A stretch of DNA of 54,188 nucleotides. Origin: Candidatus Nitrosocosmicus sp. Its GTDB lineage: Archaea; Thermoproteota; Nitrososphaeria; Nitrososphaerales; Nitrososphaeraceae. Positions 1-10,105 of this stretch are shown one piece after another. The translations under genes were made by a program, and so were the position numbers. Position 1 is the stretch's first letter; the number at the start of each line of letters is the position of its first letter. Location: positions 1 to 54,188 of the forward strand of contig JAICXY010000011.1 in NCBI GenBank assembly GCA_025934495.1, given 5' to 3'. The notes below the pieces were generated by a model that worked only from the letters and a program-made list of their open reading frames with translations, made no database searches and was not told where the DNA came from.

Positions 1-480
1 AGGCCTTTAGATTTTTGATGTTTATTTGAAATATATTTACTCATCATTCTAAGCAATAGTAGTTGTTTATCTTCTTCTGAAGGTAAGTAAACAATAATAA
101 ATTCATTTCAATTTCTGATAATTTTATTATATACTATCCTCTTTATAGGATGATGAGGCCAGATCCATGAAATCAAAAAGTCCAACAATAGAATCTATCA
201 CCAATACCAACAATATTCTGTTATCATTGAATAGAGAAATATTCTTTTTACTAATGCTTTTCTAAATCTTCATAACAGATCCATTTAGTAGATAAGATTG
301 GTTGCCATCATCCTTATTTCTGAAACCGTATAATTTTCTTCTTTGAGAAGGATAATCTTGACTCGGTAATTAGATTCCCTATCAGTATCATCAATCAATT
401 ATACAAAGTGTTTCTTTCATCATCAAAATTGGTCTAGGGAAAGTATTATCCTATTAACATCTACATCCAGAATGGTTAGC
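1..480. other. No gene recognised (AT-rich flank)
   Basis: I see no open frame with protein-like composition and no RNA gene here. It probably belongs to the eroded mobile-element region that starts just to the right. The missing left part of the neighbouring IS5-type relic would be expected here, but I could not find its left terminal repeat. Confidence 0.4.
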
Positions 481-1411
481 TAAAGATGTTGTGGTATGGT
501 GTATAAACAAGTACAATCAGTTTACAGACGAATATACAGCATCCTTTACATAACTGTTAACCATCAACATTAAAAAAGACACACCACAGATGATGATGAT
601 GATGGGTATTTCATAATCACAGTAGATAGCACAGGTATCAAGGTTACAAAAAGAGGCCGGTGGATGAATGAAAAATGGCACATATAAAATAGGAAAGGAT
701 ATCTCAAGGTCCATGTATCTATAAATATAAAGACAAAGGAATCCTTGCTCTAGAGATAACAAATGAGAAGTTTTATGATGGAAAAAGGATGAACGAAACT
801 GGTTAACAGCAATGTAAAGAATTATCCATTTGTATTTGTAAAATAATTGTGATTGTTCTCACAAACAAAATAATTGAGATATGATTTATTTGATACCATT
901 ATGTAAAAATATCTCAAACAAAACAACTACAAATATTTTACATTAAACATTACCGATGTATTTACACCACTGTTAACCATGTTTTGGATAATCATTACGA
1001 AGATTGAATCAGTCCTTGTCGATGGAGCTTGTGATACAAATAGAAATTTTTTTAGATATCTTGAGAAGAATGAGATCACGCCAGGAATAAAGGTAAGAAA
1101 AAATTCCATTGTTTCACCTAAAAACAACAGGTTAAGGAATAAAGAAGTACGGTTACAGGCTACTAAGGATTTATTGAGATGGAGGAGGAAGAAGAAAAGA
1201 AAGTATTGACAACGATGGATGGATGTATGGCTTAGACAAACAACCTTTTCATTTATCAAGAGAATGTTTGGTGAGTATGTATATGTATCTGCTACATGAT
1301 TTCAAAGTGGTAAAGGAAATGATGATAGTAGTATCATTGTATAACCTGTTCAGGAGAATATACAAAGGAACAAGAAAAGGGATTAGAAGGTAATGAATTA
1401 TACAACAAAGC
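481..1411 (+). mobile_element. Degraded IS5-type insertion sequence (relic A)
   Basis: Broken pieces of a DDE transposase read on the plus strand. Around 597-680 the frame gives ITVDSTGIKVTKRGRWMNEK, the first catalytic-Asp region. Around 735-795 it gives ILALEITNEKFYDGK. The open frame at 979-1209 contains VLVDGACDTN, then GIKVRKNSIV and NNRLRNKEVRLQ, the second-Asp part of the same protein. About 1255-1370 gives RMFGEYV and VKEMMIVVSLYNLFRRIY, the C-terminal part. Stops and frame changes separate the pieces. A decayed right terminal repeat, close to GAATCATGCAACAAAGC, lies at 1395-1411 and matches the right end of the copy at 15580-16607. The N-terminal part and the left repeat are not visible. 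Confidence 0.75.
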
Positions 1412-1694
1412 AGAAGTATACTATAAAATGCTGCCAAATATTATATATTACAAATAATTAAAATCTTGGTTTATCTTAGATTTCATAAAATAATCGATAA
1501 GTCTGAAATTAAATTATTAAATACATATGGTAAAAATGGTTTAATATTTAAAAGGCATTGAATATAATTACATATAATATTTATAAGTAAAATAATATAT
1601 TTATATAAATTATATATAATATAATGTTTAAAGCAAGTAAAATAAAAAAAATAGTATTTTAAATTGGATAATATTCATAGTATATTAAGAACAA

Positions 1695-2429
1695 ATGTTT
1701 GACGGTAAAAAAGATGAACAACGACGATTTCCTGTGAATACTAAGGAAAGGATTTTGGAAATACTACTAGAAGGTCCAAAGTCTTTGGGGGAAATAACAG
1801 ATCTATTACAGATACAAAAGAGCGCCGTCAGGGTTCATCTAGATACATTACAATCCGAAAATACAGTAGAATCAAACTTTCAGATCGAACACTTGGGTAG
1901 ACCACGCAAGATTTACAAGTTAACACAAAACGGGCGAGAGTTGTTTCCTAGAAAATATGATCTGTTACTGTCTTTGATTCTCAAAAATATATCTGAGACA
2001 AATGGAGAAAAACAGGCAAAAAAAATTATTGAATCTATTGCAGATGATATAGCGACTAATATAAGACATGAAATCAATAAAAAGGGTTATTTGGATAATT
2101 TTGAAGAATCCTTGAAAATATTCAATTCTATTTCAAATGAAATGGGATTTGTTTCTTCTATTACCAAAGACAAAGATAATAGTTTTTCTCTTTTATGCAA
2201 AAATTGCATTCTATATAAGATAGCATTAGACCATCCAGATATTATTTGTCATGGTCTTCATGAAAGAATTATATTCAAAACATTTAATGTTGGAAAACAC
2301 CAACAAGCAAATACTATTGTTGAATTAAAGGAGTGCATTGCTCAAGGAGATAATTTCTCAAGACACGTAATAACAAAGAAGAATTTAGATGATAGAAAGA
2401 ATAAAAAAAATAGTACAATCGAGAGATAG
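1695..2429 (+). CDS. SufR-like winged-helix transcriptional regulator with cysteine cluster
   Basis: A DNA-binding regulator of 244 residues. An ArsR/MarR-type winged helix covers about residues 14-80 (ERILEILLEGPKSLGEITDL, recognition helix near SAVRVHLDTL, wing LGRPRKIYKLT). The C-terminal domain carries cysteines at 168, 171, 185 and 214 in an arrangement like that of SufR, the iron-sulfur-sensing repressor, which binds a cluster through conserved cysteines. The usual later Cys after the GD motif is Ser here (GDNFS). The gene stands alone: no suf or isc genes are near, so the target is unknown. ATG start. A 17-bp palindrome follows the stop. The fold assignment is firm; iron-sulfur sensing is inferred. 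Confidence 0.75.
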   Translation: MFDGKKDEQRRFPVNTKERILEILLEGPKSLGEITDLLQIQKSAVRVHLDTLQSENTVESNFQIEHLGRPRKIYKLTQNGRELFPRKYDLLLSLILKNISETNGEKQAKKIIESIADDIATNIRHEINKKGYLDNFEESLKIFNSISNEMGFVSSITKDKDNSFSLLCKNCILYKIALDHPDIICHGLHERIIFKTFNVGKHQQANTIVELKECIAQGDNFSRHVITKKNLDDRKNKKNSTIER

Positions 2430-2443
2430 GTTGATTTAAGAAA

Positions 2444-2460
2444 TTACAACATTGTTGTAA
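2444..2460. other. 17-bp palindrome after the SufR-like gene
   Basis: TTACAACA-T-TGTTGTAA is a perfect inverted repeat with 8-bp arms and one central base, starting 14 bases after the stop codon. It could be an operator for a dimeric winged-helix protein or a small hairpin. There is no T-run directly after it, so a bacterial-type terminator is unlikely. Confidence 0.45.
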
Positions 2461-2971
2461 ATACCTATAAATAGGTTCGTGTAAATCCTTTTTTATTTCG
2501 CTCACATTTCTATCTCTCTAATGAGAAATAATCGACGACCCTTCTGCAATTATATCCTTGATAATGCAAATGTTCCATGATATGCTTTTTCTTAAATCGT
2601 ATATACAAAAAATGAAGGTGATCATTTTGTTTCAAAAATTGCAGACTTGTGAATAAAGGGATCTTTGTGTTCTTCATTAATTCTCACCAACCCTCATTTC
2701 TTTTAATTATCATAAAGAAGATAGAAATATCTTCATCCTATGCAGTTTCTAAAGCAAAGAACCCGTATAAGATAAGAGATTCTTTCTTTTACACATCTTG
2801 TATTATGGAATTTATATTTTTGCGGCAAATGAATTCTATTGAGCTATAATAGTTTATTCTTTTGGTTTAAAAAAATAAAGAGAATTAATTTAGATTCTGT
2901 CTCAAAATATACAAGGATGAGTTTTAACTACAATACGTTTTGTTGAGTCAAGGTAAAAAACGAGATCTGAA
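2461..2971. other. No gene recognised
   Basis: An AT-rich gap between convergent genes. A 66-codon open frame at 2649-2849 has no family resemblance and no clear promoter, so I do not call it. Confidence 0.4.
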
Positions 2972-4024
2972 TCAAATAGTATGTAAAATTTCAAAAGAGC
3001 GAAGTCGTGCATTATGGTCAAATATATGAGAAACGACCATAATTTCATCAACTTGGGTCTTGTCTAAAAAATTTTGTAGTCCCTTTTTAACCGCATCAGG
3101 TTCTCCAACAAAAGAGTACTTTAGCAATTCATTTACAGCGTATTTCTCTTGAATGCTCCACATACTATCAATATCTTCTACAGGTGCCGGGAATAATATT
3201 GGATTTCCTCTAATCATTGCCAGTGATCGTAATTGCAACGATGTAAACAAACGTTTGGCTTCTTCATCAGTATCAGCTGCGATAACATTAACAGCAGCCA
3301 TAATATAGGATTCTTTTAGATTGTCCGAGGCCCGAAATTTATCACGATAAATCCGGACAGCTGCATTAAGATAAGATGGAGCAAAATGACTTGCAAAAGC
3401 AAATGGTAAACCAAGCATAGCTGAAAGTTCAGCACTAAATATACTTGAACCCAATAACCAAATCGGAATTTTTAGTCCCTCACCAGGAGTAGCCCTTACA
3501 CGGGTTCCAGGTTTTGCAACTGAAAAATAATCTTGTAATTCTATCACATTATTTGGAAAATCTTCTTCCGAATCATCTAGATTACGTCTTAAAGCCATGG
3601 CGGTCATTCTGTCAGTTCCTGGTGCACGACCTAAACCCAAGTCAATTCTACCAGGATATAGGGTTTCCAATGTTCCAAATTGTTCTGCTATTACTAAGGG
3701 GGCATGGTTAGGCAACATTATTCCACCGGAACCTACCCTGATGGTAGAAGTACCTCCAGCTATGAAACCTATCAAAACTGAGGTAGCAGTACTGGCTACA
3801 CTTTTAATATTGTGATGTTCAGCTAACCAGTATCGTTTGTATCCCCACCGTTCTGCATGTTGGGCAAGGTCCAAACTGTTTCGTATTGATCGGCCTGGTG
3901 TACTACCTGAATTGACCATTACTAGATCGAGAACTGACAAGGGGACATCTTTTAGTTTTTTTGGATTATCTGGCATAGTACTTGTAGTTTTCCCTTGTTT
4001 TTTATCTTTCATCTTTCCTTCCAA
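2972..4024 (-). CDS. LLM-class flavin-dependent oxidoreductase (luciferase-like monooxygenase)
   Basis: A TIM-barrel flavin (FMN or F420) oxidoreductase of 350 residues, the usual size for this family. After a lysine-rich leader of about 25 residues come the first strand [11 protein letters not shown], then [20 protein letters not shown] with the following HH, then [20 protein letters not shown] and [17 protein letters not shown], all typical of the single-domain bacterial-luciferase-like subgroup. The C-terminal part ([20 protein letters not shown]) is also standard. The substrate cannot be read from sequence. ATG start; a second ATG lies four codons inside. It stands alone with AT-rich gaps on both sides. 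Confidence 0.9.
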   Translation of the reverse strand: MEGKMKDKKQGKTTSTMPDNPKKLKDVPLSVLDLVMVNSGSTPGRSIRNSLDLAQHAERWGYKRYWLAEHHNIKSVASTATSVLIGFIAGGTSTIRVGSGGIMLPNHAPLVIAEQFGTLETLYPGRIDLGLGRAPGTDRMTAMALRRNLDDSEEDFPNNVIELQDYFSVAKPGTRVRATPGEGLKIPIWLLGSSIFSAELSAMLGLPFAFASHFAPSYLNAAVRIYRDKFRASDNLKESYIMAAVNVIAADTDEEAKRLFTSLQLRSLAMIRGNPILFPAPVEDIDSMWSIQEKYAVNELLKYSFVGEPDAVKKGLQNFLDKTQVDEIMVVSHIFDHNARLRSFEILHTI

Positions 4025-4447
4025 AGAGTCATTAGTTGATACATAGTTTAATAAGAAAATTTTGACTGTATATGTATCATGAATAACATGTAAAGTATTA
4101 ATTCATAGATAATCCATCATAAGAGGAAAGCAAAAAAAGATATATTAAGAAGAGGTAGATGAAGTTTATACAAAGATTTTAGGAATAATTATACAAATTT
4201 AATCTTCTCACAGGATATATAATGTTTAACATTCTAAAGCCTTTCACAATGTGTTAAGTTGGTAATCTTTATTTAACAGTCATAACTCAAAATCGCATCA
4301 TCAGTATCAATATTTTTATTTTTTATTTTAATCAATTATTCGTATTATTTGAACCCATTTGTAGATTTTCACAACAGGGATATGATTCCTTTATATCATA
4401 TTGTATATCTATTGTCCTATTTTTCCATTCATCTCTCATAATTTTAG
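4025..4447. other. No gene recognised; promoter side of the LLM gene
   Basis: An AT-rich stretch containing the upstream region of the minus-strand oxidoreductase gene. I see no open frame or RNA worth calling. It ends at the left terminal repeat of an IS5-type relic. Confidence 0.4.
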
Positions 4448-4839
4448 CTTTGTTGCATGATTCTCTCTTTCTAAATGCATTTAACTAACATTAGCCAACA
4501 AATCCTGGGAATTGGCCTATCTACAACCAATATTAGTTAAAAGAGGTGAACTCTTACTAGATTTTGACTTCATTAACAACTGGGATTCAGATCTAAAAGA
4601 GATGGACAAAGATATAATCGGTGAAACATTTCACTCTCCTACTACATTTCTTCTATTCTTACTTGGATATGCCAAAGCATATTTTCATCTGCCTTACAGA
4701 CAGACCGAAGAGGGTATTGCACAAGGTCATGCTAAAGGCTGGCAGTATTACAAAGTATTACAACCACTGGTGATCGATATTTGTTGTATCTTCTTCATTT
4801 CAATGGTCTTGCGTAATTCAGACAAGATAACTCTATAGA
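4448..4839 (+). mobile_element. Left end of an IS5-type insertion sequence (relic B)
   Basis: The left terminal repeat CTTTGTTGCATGATTC is at 4448-4463, identical to that of the copy at 15580. The frame from 4512 encodes the transposase N-terminus: LVKRGELLLDFDFINNWDSD, then TFLLFLLGYAKAYFHLPYRQ and EGIAQGHAKGWQYYK. The frame ends near 4839, before the catalytic core. No right terminal repeat follows, so this is a truncated copy. The first codon of the frame is TTG. Confidence 0.75.
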
Positions 4840-5087
4840 TGTAAAGTATACAAAATAGACAATTTATAAATATAAATTATCTTACAAACGGTTTTGACAA
4901 TCATTTTGAAATCATTCACCAAAAGAAGAATTTACAGAACAGAACTTTTTAAAAAATAATAGTCAAATGTGTGAAGAAGGAATATCCAAATCTAGCACCA
5001 CATGGGTAGATGATAACCTGTTTGCAATAGATATCATAGCAATAGGTTTAGCTAAGTAAAAATATTCGTCATACATTTCGAACAACA

Positions 5088-5540
5088 TTGTCTATCCAAT
5101 TTGAAATAGAAGACAAAATTAAGCGGTGGATAGTAGCTGAAAGATGGTCATACGAAATCGTAAATGACCCCAATTTTCATTTTCTTTGTAGCATATCGGA
5201 TGGACAAAATATAGTTTTTGTAGGAATAGAAAAAAAAATTGACCGTATAACTATTCATTATACAGCTGATATGACTCCAGAGGACCAACAGAGTTATAAA
5301 TTATCTCGTGAAAAATATGATTTTTGGTTTGAGCTCAAGATTAGCTTGATGCATATGGAAATTGCGGTAAAAGCAATTCCCAGTATTGAAGAACTAAAAA
5401 CTATTGATTTATTCAGTATGATCTATTTTGATGCCTTTTCTCAAGACAAACTTATTCATTCAATCATGAAAATAATTGATGCCATGGGATTGTGTCAATT
5501 CATGTGGAAAGAATTTGGCAATAGTCAATGGTCCATGTGA
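5088..5540 (+). CDS. DUF2299-like protein, function unknown
   Basis: A protein of 150 residues without signal peptide or membrane segment. Its plan is an N-terminal helix (IEDKIKRWIVAERWSYEIV), then alternating strands (HFLCSISDGQNIVFVGIE, RITIHYTADM), a helix with Phe-Trp-Phe, and a mixed C-terminal part. This resembles the archaeal DUF2299 family, small soluble proteins without known function; that match is from memory of the family's look. The start is TTG; no ATG gives a better N-terminus. It lies between mobile-element relics but looks intact. Confidence 0.6.
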   Translation: MSIQFEIEDKIKRWIVAERWSYEIVNDPNFHFLCSISDGQNIVFVGIEKKIDRITIHYTADMTPEDQQSYKLSREKYDFWFELKISLMHMEIAVKAIPSIEELKTIDLFSMIYFDAFSQDKLIHSIMKIIDAMGLCQFMWKEFGNSQWSM

Positions 5541-5634
5541 GGAGTATTAAGTTTTAAAAAGAAAATTATAAACTTTATAAACATTTATGAAATGTTGGCA
5601 CCATTAACAAAAGAAAAAACTTATAGTTTAAGGG

Positions 5635-5773
5635 TGCTTTGTTGTATGATTATTTTTTTCGTTATTCGTTAACGTTTTGTTGCTGTAGGTAAAACGAAAA
5701 TAGTTAAAATTCTATTGTAATTATAATACATAAATCTTCTTTTTAACTGATTTTCGAATCATGCAACAAAGCA
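5635..5773 (+). repeat. MITE copy 1, about 139 bp, with target duplication
   Basis: A short non-coding element bounded by inverted repeats TGCTTTGTTGTATGATTAT and (right end) CGAATCATGCAACAAAGCA. The ends match the terminal repeats of the IS5-type relics at 4448 and 15580. AGTTTAAGG occurs directly on both sides (5625-5633 and 5773-5781, the last A shared with the repeat end), giving an 8-9 bp target-site duplication. That length fits the ISH1 or IS903 subgroups of the IS5 family. The interior has no open frame and resembles the copies at 10929 and 36414. Confidence 0.8.
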
Positions 5774-5793
5774 GTTTAAGGACATTATACAAT

Positions 5794-5916
5794 ATGCAGG
5801 ATAAAAAATACAAAATATTGAGCGATATATTTAGAAAAAAAATTGAGAAATACAATAAAGTATCAGGTAGGGTTTCAGGTCTGGTAAACTATAGAATGAT
5901 GAACCAATATCGGTAG
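5794..5916 (+). pseudogene. C-terminal fragment of a HARBI1-like DDE transposase
   Basis: A 40-codon open frame. The core KYKILSDIFRKKIEKYNKVS followed by SGLVNYRMMN is the pattern I know as the C-terminal end of archaeal DDE_Tnp_4 (HARBI1-like, IS5-superfamily) transposases. No catalytic part precedes it; a MITE sits directly upstream. The N-terminal part of what seems to be the same transposase type survives at 12559-12813. Confidence 0.6.
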
Positions 5917-6139
5917 AAACTGAATAAGTGTCATACTTGAAAGTTTAGATTGTTGCTAATTATGCAAGAGATCTAATGTACTATAGTCAAAAAAAGGTAC
6001 TTTCTATGGATATGCCTTTGCGATCCCTTCTGTGTTTTGGTGGTATGGCAAATGAAAGTACACTAGAATAACCAAGTAAAAGAAGTAGAATAAATGTATT
6101 GGATAATGAGATGGCTCTTCAACTTTATGCTCCATTTAC

Positions 6140-6227
6140 AGGCGCGATAATCCAATTTTCACTGTTTCCATTATAACTCGATCAACAAACGTTAACAAAT
6201 AACGATAATATAATCATGCAACAAAAC
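6140..6227 (-). repeat. MITE copy 2, partial
   Basis: The right end TAATCATGCAACAAAAC and the preceding roughly 70 bases (CACTGTTTCCATTATAACTC, then AACAAATAACGATAATA) match the right half of the copy at 10929-11066 with few changes. The left half is missing or unrecognisable. It is reversed relative to copies 1 and 4. Confidence 0.65.
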
Positions 6228-6374
6228 ATGTAAAAACCTTCAAAATAGATAACGAAAATAAATGAAAATAATCTTATTTTCCATTTTAACATTCATTTGA
6301 TAATTTTTGGTAGCCTGATACTGCCTTTAATAAATCTGTATTTAGTATTGCTATATAACAATCCAACCTATGCA

Positions 6375-7235
6375 AAATGGCTACAATATCTCTAAAGTAA
6401 TAATCATTGCTTTTGATGATTCTCCAAAAGGTCAATTTACATTGGCTAAACCAATTTTAGATAAATATGGCTACAAAGGTAGTTTTTTACAGTCTACATC
6501 ATGTCAATGGAGTTGGGAATCATCATGATAAAACACGTATGACCTAACAGATATCAAAACTTTGCAGCAATAGGGACTTGATATAAAATCCCATACAATA
6601 ACTTACTAACCTTAATATGAAAACCAAACAAGAATTAATATGATATTGGTGGATGAAAATAATGTCTTATAGATCATGGAATTAATGAAATTATTTTCGT
6701 ATAGCCTATAAGTAATGGACATGGAAATGTCTCGATAGTTAACGTTATTGCTCCCTATCATGACCTTGTTAGAACAGGAGATACATCTATGGTATTTTTA
6801 CACTGTGACGGTTATAAGATAAACAACAAGTGCACATCTTTTAACAATAAAGGCCATCTTAAATGTTAAAATATATATGTTAAATTGAACTGGAGCGATT
6901 GTCCAAAGCCTGATAACCCGTTCAACTAGATATACCTCTAAATGATGCACAGATGCTTACCAAATTTATTCAAGAAGGAAATATTCTATAAAAGTACAAC
7001 ATAAATGGGTGCATAAATGCAATTTCAATTATGGTTACCCTGACTTCTGAAAAGATAATAACCTTACTTATTTACCAGAAAAAGTCTTTTACAGATAAAG
7101 GTAATTTCAGATCGAATAAAGTACCACCATGGCAAAGGATCTACAGTTTTAAAATGTCTGACCTTGGAAATAATCCAAGTACCAACTATATTTACATTAA
7201 CGGTTCCATTTGTGCACCTACAAGGAATTGTTAAA
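6375..7235 (+). pseudogene. Broken polysaccharide deacetylase (NodB homology domain)
   Basis: Degraded coding sequence on the plus strand. It begins with NGYNISKVIIIAFDDSPKGQ and FTLAKPILDKYGYKGSF, where FDDSPKGQ holds the metal-binding Asp pair of carbohydrate esterase family 4 (NodB) enzymes. Stops and frameshifts follow. Later pieces read DLTDIKTLQQ, GLDIKSHT, VNVIAPYHDLVRTGDTSMVF, CTSFNNKGHL and, at 7031-7234, a frame ending in FKMSDLGNN. Thaumarchaea often carry several secreted deacetylases of this kind. This copy has at least three disruptions and cannot give a full protein. Confidence 0.7.
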
Positions 7236-7520
7236 GAATGAAATTACAACTATTATTTTAGGTATATTAAAGCTAGAATATTTATATCATCTATACACTT
7301 GAATGTAATAGAAATTCATGAAAAATTTTTAGAAAAGTTAATAATTAATACATATCATATATAAAAAAGTACTATATCTTATTATCTAAATCATTCCTTT
7401 TAAAATTTTAGCTAGATACATTAGGAAGGAATGAAAACATCATTTTATAGATTTTTCTTAACTATCTGCTACTTTATTTCTACGCTAATAAATAAAAAAA
7501 ACGGAGTAATTATTTACCCA

Positions 7521-7730
7521 CTAATGATAGCTTCTTTCGCAGCCATGAGATCCTTCAAAACAATGATGATGTCCACTTGTTGTGTAGTATCCTTTATCAC
7601 CTTTACAGCCATGTTGAGGACAATCCTTTTGTGCAAATGAATCCTCTGATCCCATAATGGATGTTGCAGTAATAATTCCAAATGCCGATATTACGATGGC
7701 AAAGATTGCTATTGTTGTGTTTTTGTTCAT
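7521..7730 (-). CDS. Small secreted His/Cys-rich protein
   Basis: A protein of 69 residues. Residues 1-34 form a signal peptide (MNKNTT, a hydrophobic stretch to ATSIM, then SEDSFAQ, a cleavage pattern common in thaumarchaeal exported proteins). The mature part of about 35 residues is rich in His, Cys and Gly (CPQHGCKGDKGYY, SGHHHCFEGSHGC), suggesting metal binding or disulfides. A TATA-like ATATATAG box is centred about 25 bases upstream of the ATG (7751-7760), fitting a leaderless transcript. I know no family for it. Confidence 0.6.
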   Translation of the reverse strand: MNKNTTIAIFAIVISAFGIITATSIMGSEDSFAQKDCPQHGCKGDKGYYTTSGHHHCFEGSHGCERSYH

Positions 7731-9077
7731 CTCTATAACAATAGAAAAGCCTATATATATGTCATTTCCTTTTGTGCATCATTGCCTATTATTTCGTCTT
7801 AAGCACATTAGTAATGGCTATATATTCGCTTTGATATTTGCAATTAATTGCTGGATAATTTAATTTTGCATAACTATTGAGGAATAATCACTTTTAATAG
7901 AAATAATGATTTTGTATTTAATAGGTTATTACTAAAGAGAAGACTAATTATTCGGTATTAGAATCAATATCTGGCAATGTATTAGGAACATATAAAACAT
8001 TATAACAGGCTATACCTTTGGATACCTTTTTCAATTTTATATGCCGTGGATATACTTGCAGTATTCTTTTTTCCTTGATATCTGATGCTTACGTAGTAAT
8101 AATAATCTTGATATTTTTGTAAAAGAAGATAAAAATGAAAAACTTTCTTCAATCAAAAGTCATTGGAAATGAGATACTTAAAAAAGAATAAACTAATTAT
8201 TATTCTCATAATTGTTACTGATATATATATTATCACAGGTGTATTAATTTATTTGCTCTGTTCAGTTAACAGCTGTGTATGTATACACAAAGGCACATCC
8301 TCTTGTAAATTATTTGTGATTGCTCTGCGGTGTTTTTTTATTATATACGTTCTTTCACTTGCTAACTGTTGCTCGTCCTATTTCTTGGTCATATTTGAAT
8401 ATAGACTTATTGATTGCAGCATGCCTTTGTAACCACACGTATGCCAGATGGGGATTCAGCCATACCAAAGGTTAGATATTTGGATATATATTCGTATATA
8501 AACTGCATATAGTGTCTAGTACTGATTCAACAATAGTACTTCTTGTAGCTTATGTGTTACTACAGCCAATGTGTGTCTGACAAACCTGTTTATCCAGATA
8601 TGGTATCCGGTTTACATTCAGAAACAATAAAGAAAATTCATCATTATAAAGATCCAGGATACAATGATCAGGGGCTGTATGATAAGCACAAAAAAAGGTT
8701 TTCATCTTGTATGTATATCCTTCACAGGTATAGAAAAAACACCACCGGAAGAAAGACTGAAACTGGTTGATTTTTTTATCAATCGGCTTTAGATCAAGTA
8801 ATCTATTCCAAGAGAAGTACGTAGATCTCAGGATAGTTTGATCGAGCATCTGTCGTTATTTATAGAAATAAAGGAGTACAATAGCATCACAATTTTATAA
8901 TATCTTTTAAATATTTGGAGCATTAGCAATGCAGAGCTTGATGGTTATTCTAGCCTTGATATTGTCAAATGTATGTTTCAATTTAATAAACAAATGGTTG
9001 TGGTTTATAGTAATAGGACGAAGAAAACAAAATTTATAGAAAAAATGAATTTTTTGTGTGCTTTACACTGTAGATCT
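7731..9077. other. Long stretch without a supportable gene
   Basis: The right end of the preceding gap carries the promoter of the small secreted protein. Beyond it, short frames at 8163-8432 (plus) and around 8550-8850 (both strands) have odd composition and no family resemblance. A frame around 8725-8785 (GIEKTPPEERLKLVDFFINR) looks protein-like and may be the remnant of a dead gene, but I cannot name it. Confidence 0.35.
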
Positions 9078-9662
9078 TTATCGTTTGAAAGGATTTATTT
9101 TTTGTAAATAGTTGCCTATGATAGGGACTTTGCTTAATATTCCACTATTGGGACTGTTTCCCACCTTGACCATCACATCGTTTATATTCGCATTTTTTAA
9201 TACTGCTCCTTGGATATCTGCTCCTGTAATATTAGCACCAGTAATTATGCCTTGAGATACTTTACCTCCGTTTACTTGTCCCATGGTCATAATGCCGTTG
9301 ATGATTTCTGACGAATTTATTTTGCCTGCTCCTATTTGGACTACCGAGGCATTTTTTTCATTTTGTAGTATTGATGATCCATTCTTTGCAGTATTGATTT
9401 CCGCATTAATTATAGTCGCTCCTGTAATGTTTGTTCTAATCATCTCTCCATTATTCACTGCATTACTTTTTATCTGACCGTTGGTTAGTGTAGCGCTTTT
9501 TATGACTCCTTGGGTTATTGTTCCCTTTATTATCTGTCCGCTAGTTTGTTGACCGAATACTAAAGTAACCTCACTTGCATTCGCTACTATCAATCCAAAT
9601 AACACGGTTGCAGTTATGACTATGGATAATGATATCATTTCTTTATTATTTTTGTAACTCAT
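9078..9662 (-). CDS. Secreted repeat protein, probable beta-helix
   Basis: A protein of 194 residues with an N-terminal hydrophobic segment (about residues 10-30) that ends near VFGQQ, a likely signal peptide. Residues 40-170 are a run of short Gly/Asn/Ile units such as GQIIKGTITQGVIKSATLTN and GIITGANITGADIQGAVLKN. The last units match the A(D/N)LXX pentapeptide pattern, and the rest is a looser version, so a right-handed beta-helix outside the membrane is likely. The C-terminus is basic (NYLQKINPFKR). An AT-rich TATA-like stretch precedes the ATG. Function unknown; it has no operon partner. Confidence 0.65.
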   Translation of the reverse strand: MSYKNNKEMISLSIVITATVLFGLIVANASEVTLVFGQQTSGQIIKGTITQGVIKSATLTNGQIKSNAVNNGEMIRTNITGATIINAEINTAKNGSSILQNEKNASVVQIGAGKINSSEIINGIMTMGQVNGGKVSQGIITGANITGADIQGAVLKNANINDVMVKVGNSPNSGILSKVPIIGNYLQKINPFKR

Positions 9663-9967
9663 AGCATTCTTGATACAGAATGTTATTTAAAATTAATTAT
9701 CAAAGATCAGCCCATGAAGAATGTTTAACCTGATTTTTAAAAAAATTATTATACTTAGGATAGTAAACCGTCGTAATTTATTTAATATCTTTTTATATAC
9801 ATATAATGAAATCTCGGTTTTTTTGTTTTAATCCTTTAAACCTCAAGAATAGAAATTTTATTTATTGATCTGATAATGCCATTTTAAAAATAAAATTGAA
9901 AATAATTTCAAAAAGTTTATTTGAATATTAAAGCGAAATAATTCAATTTTAATAATGATATTTGAAG

Positions 9968-10105
9968 TTAACCTACTCCGCTTGGTTGTTTATGCTCAGA
10001 ATGCTCTAATTTTATGTGCTCTTCCTTTTCCCCTTGGGAATTAAAAGAGAGTCCACAATGTTCACAGACATATCCTGATGACGTTGTTTTAGATGTTGAT
10101 GACAT
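9968..10105 (-). CDS. 45-residue C2H2 zinc-finger protein
   Basis: Too short for most gene finders. The frame gives YVCEHCGLSFNSQGEKEEHI followed by KLEHSEHKQ, a complete C2H2 finger (Cys-x2-Cys-x12-His-x4-His, with a further His) preceded by a Ser/Thr-rich leader MSSTSKTTSSG. A TATA-like AATAAATATAAGG box (in plus-strand reading) at 10126-10138 lies 22-33 bases upstream of the ATG, as expected for a leaderless archaeal transcript. Such single-finger miniproteins are common in thaumarchaea and are thought to act in DNA or protein binding; the target here is unknown. Confidence 0.65.
   Translation of the reverse strand: MSSTSKTTSSGYVCEHCGLSFNSQGEKEEHIKLEHSEHKQPSGVG

Noticed and set aside
517-762. 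81-codon minus-strand frame
   Set aside because: It is the shadow of IS5-type transposase fragments readable on the plus strand.
927-1259. 110-codon minus-strand frame with a hydrophobic look
   Set aside because: It lies opposite the transposase frame at 979-1209, which shows clear family motifs; the hydrophobicity comes from reading an A-rich strand backwards.
8163-8432. 89-codon frame with a possible membrane helix
   Set aside because: Low-complexity, Cys-rich composition after the helix, no known family and no ribosome binding site.
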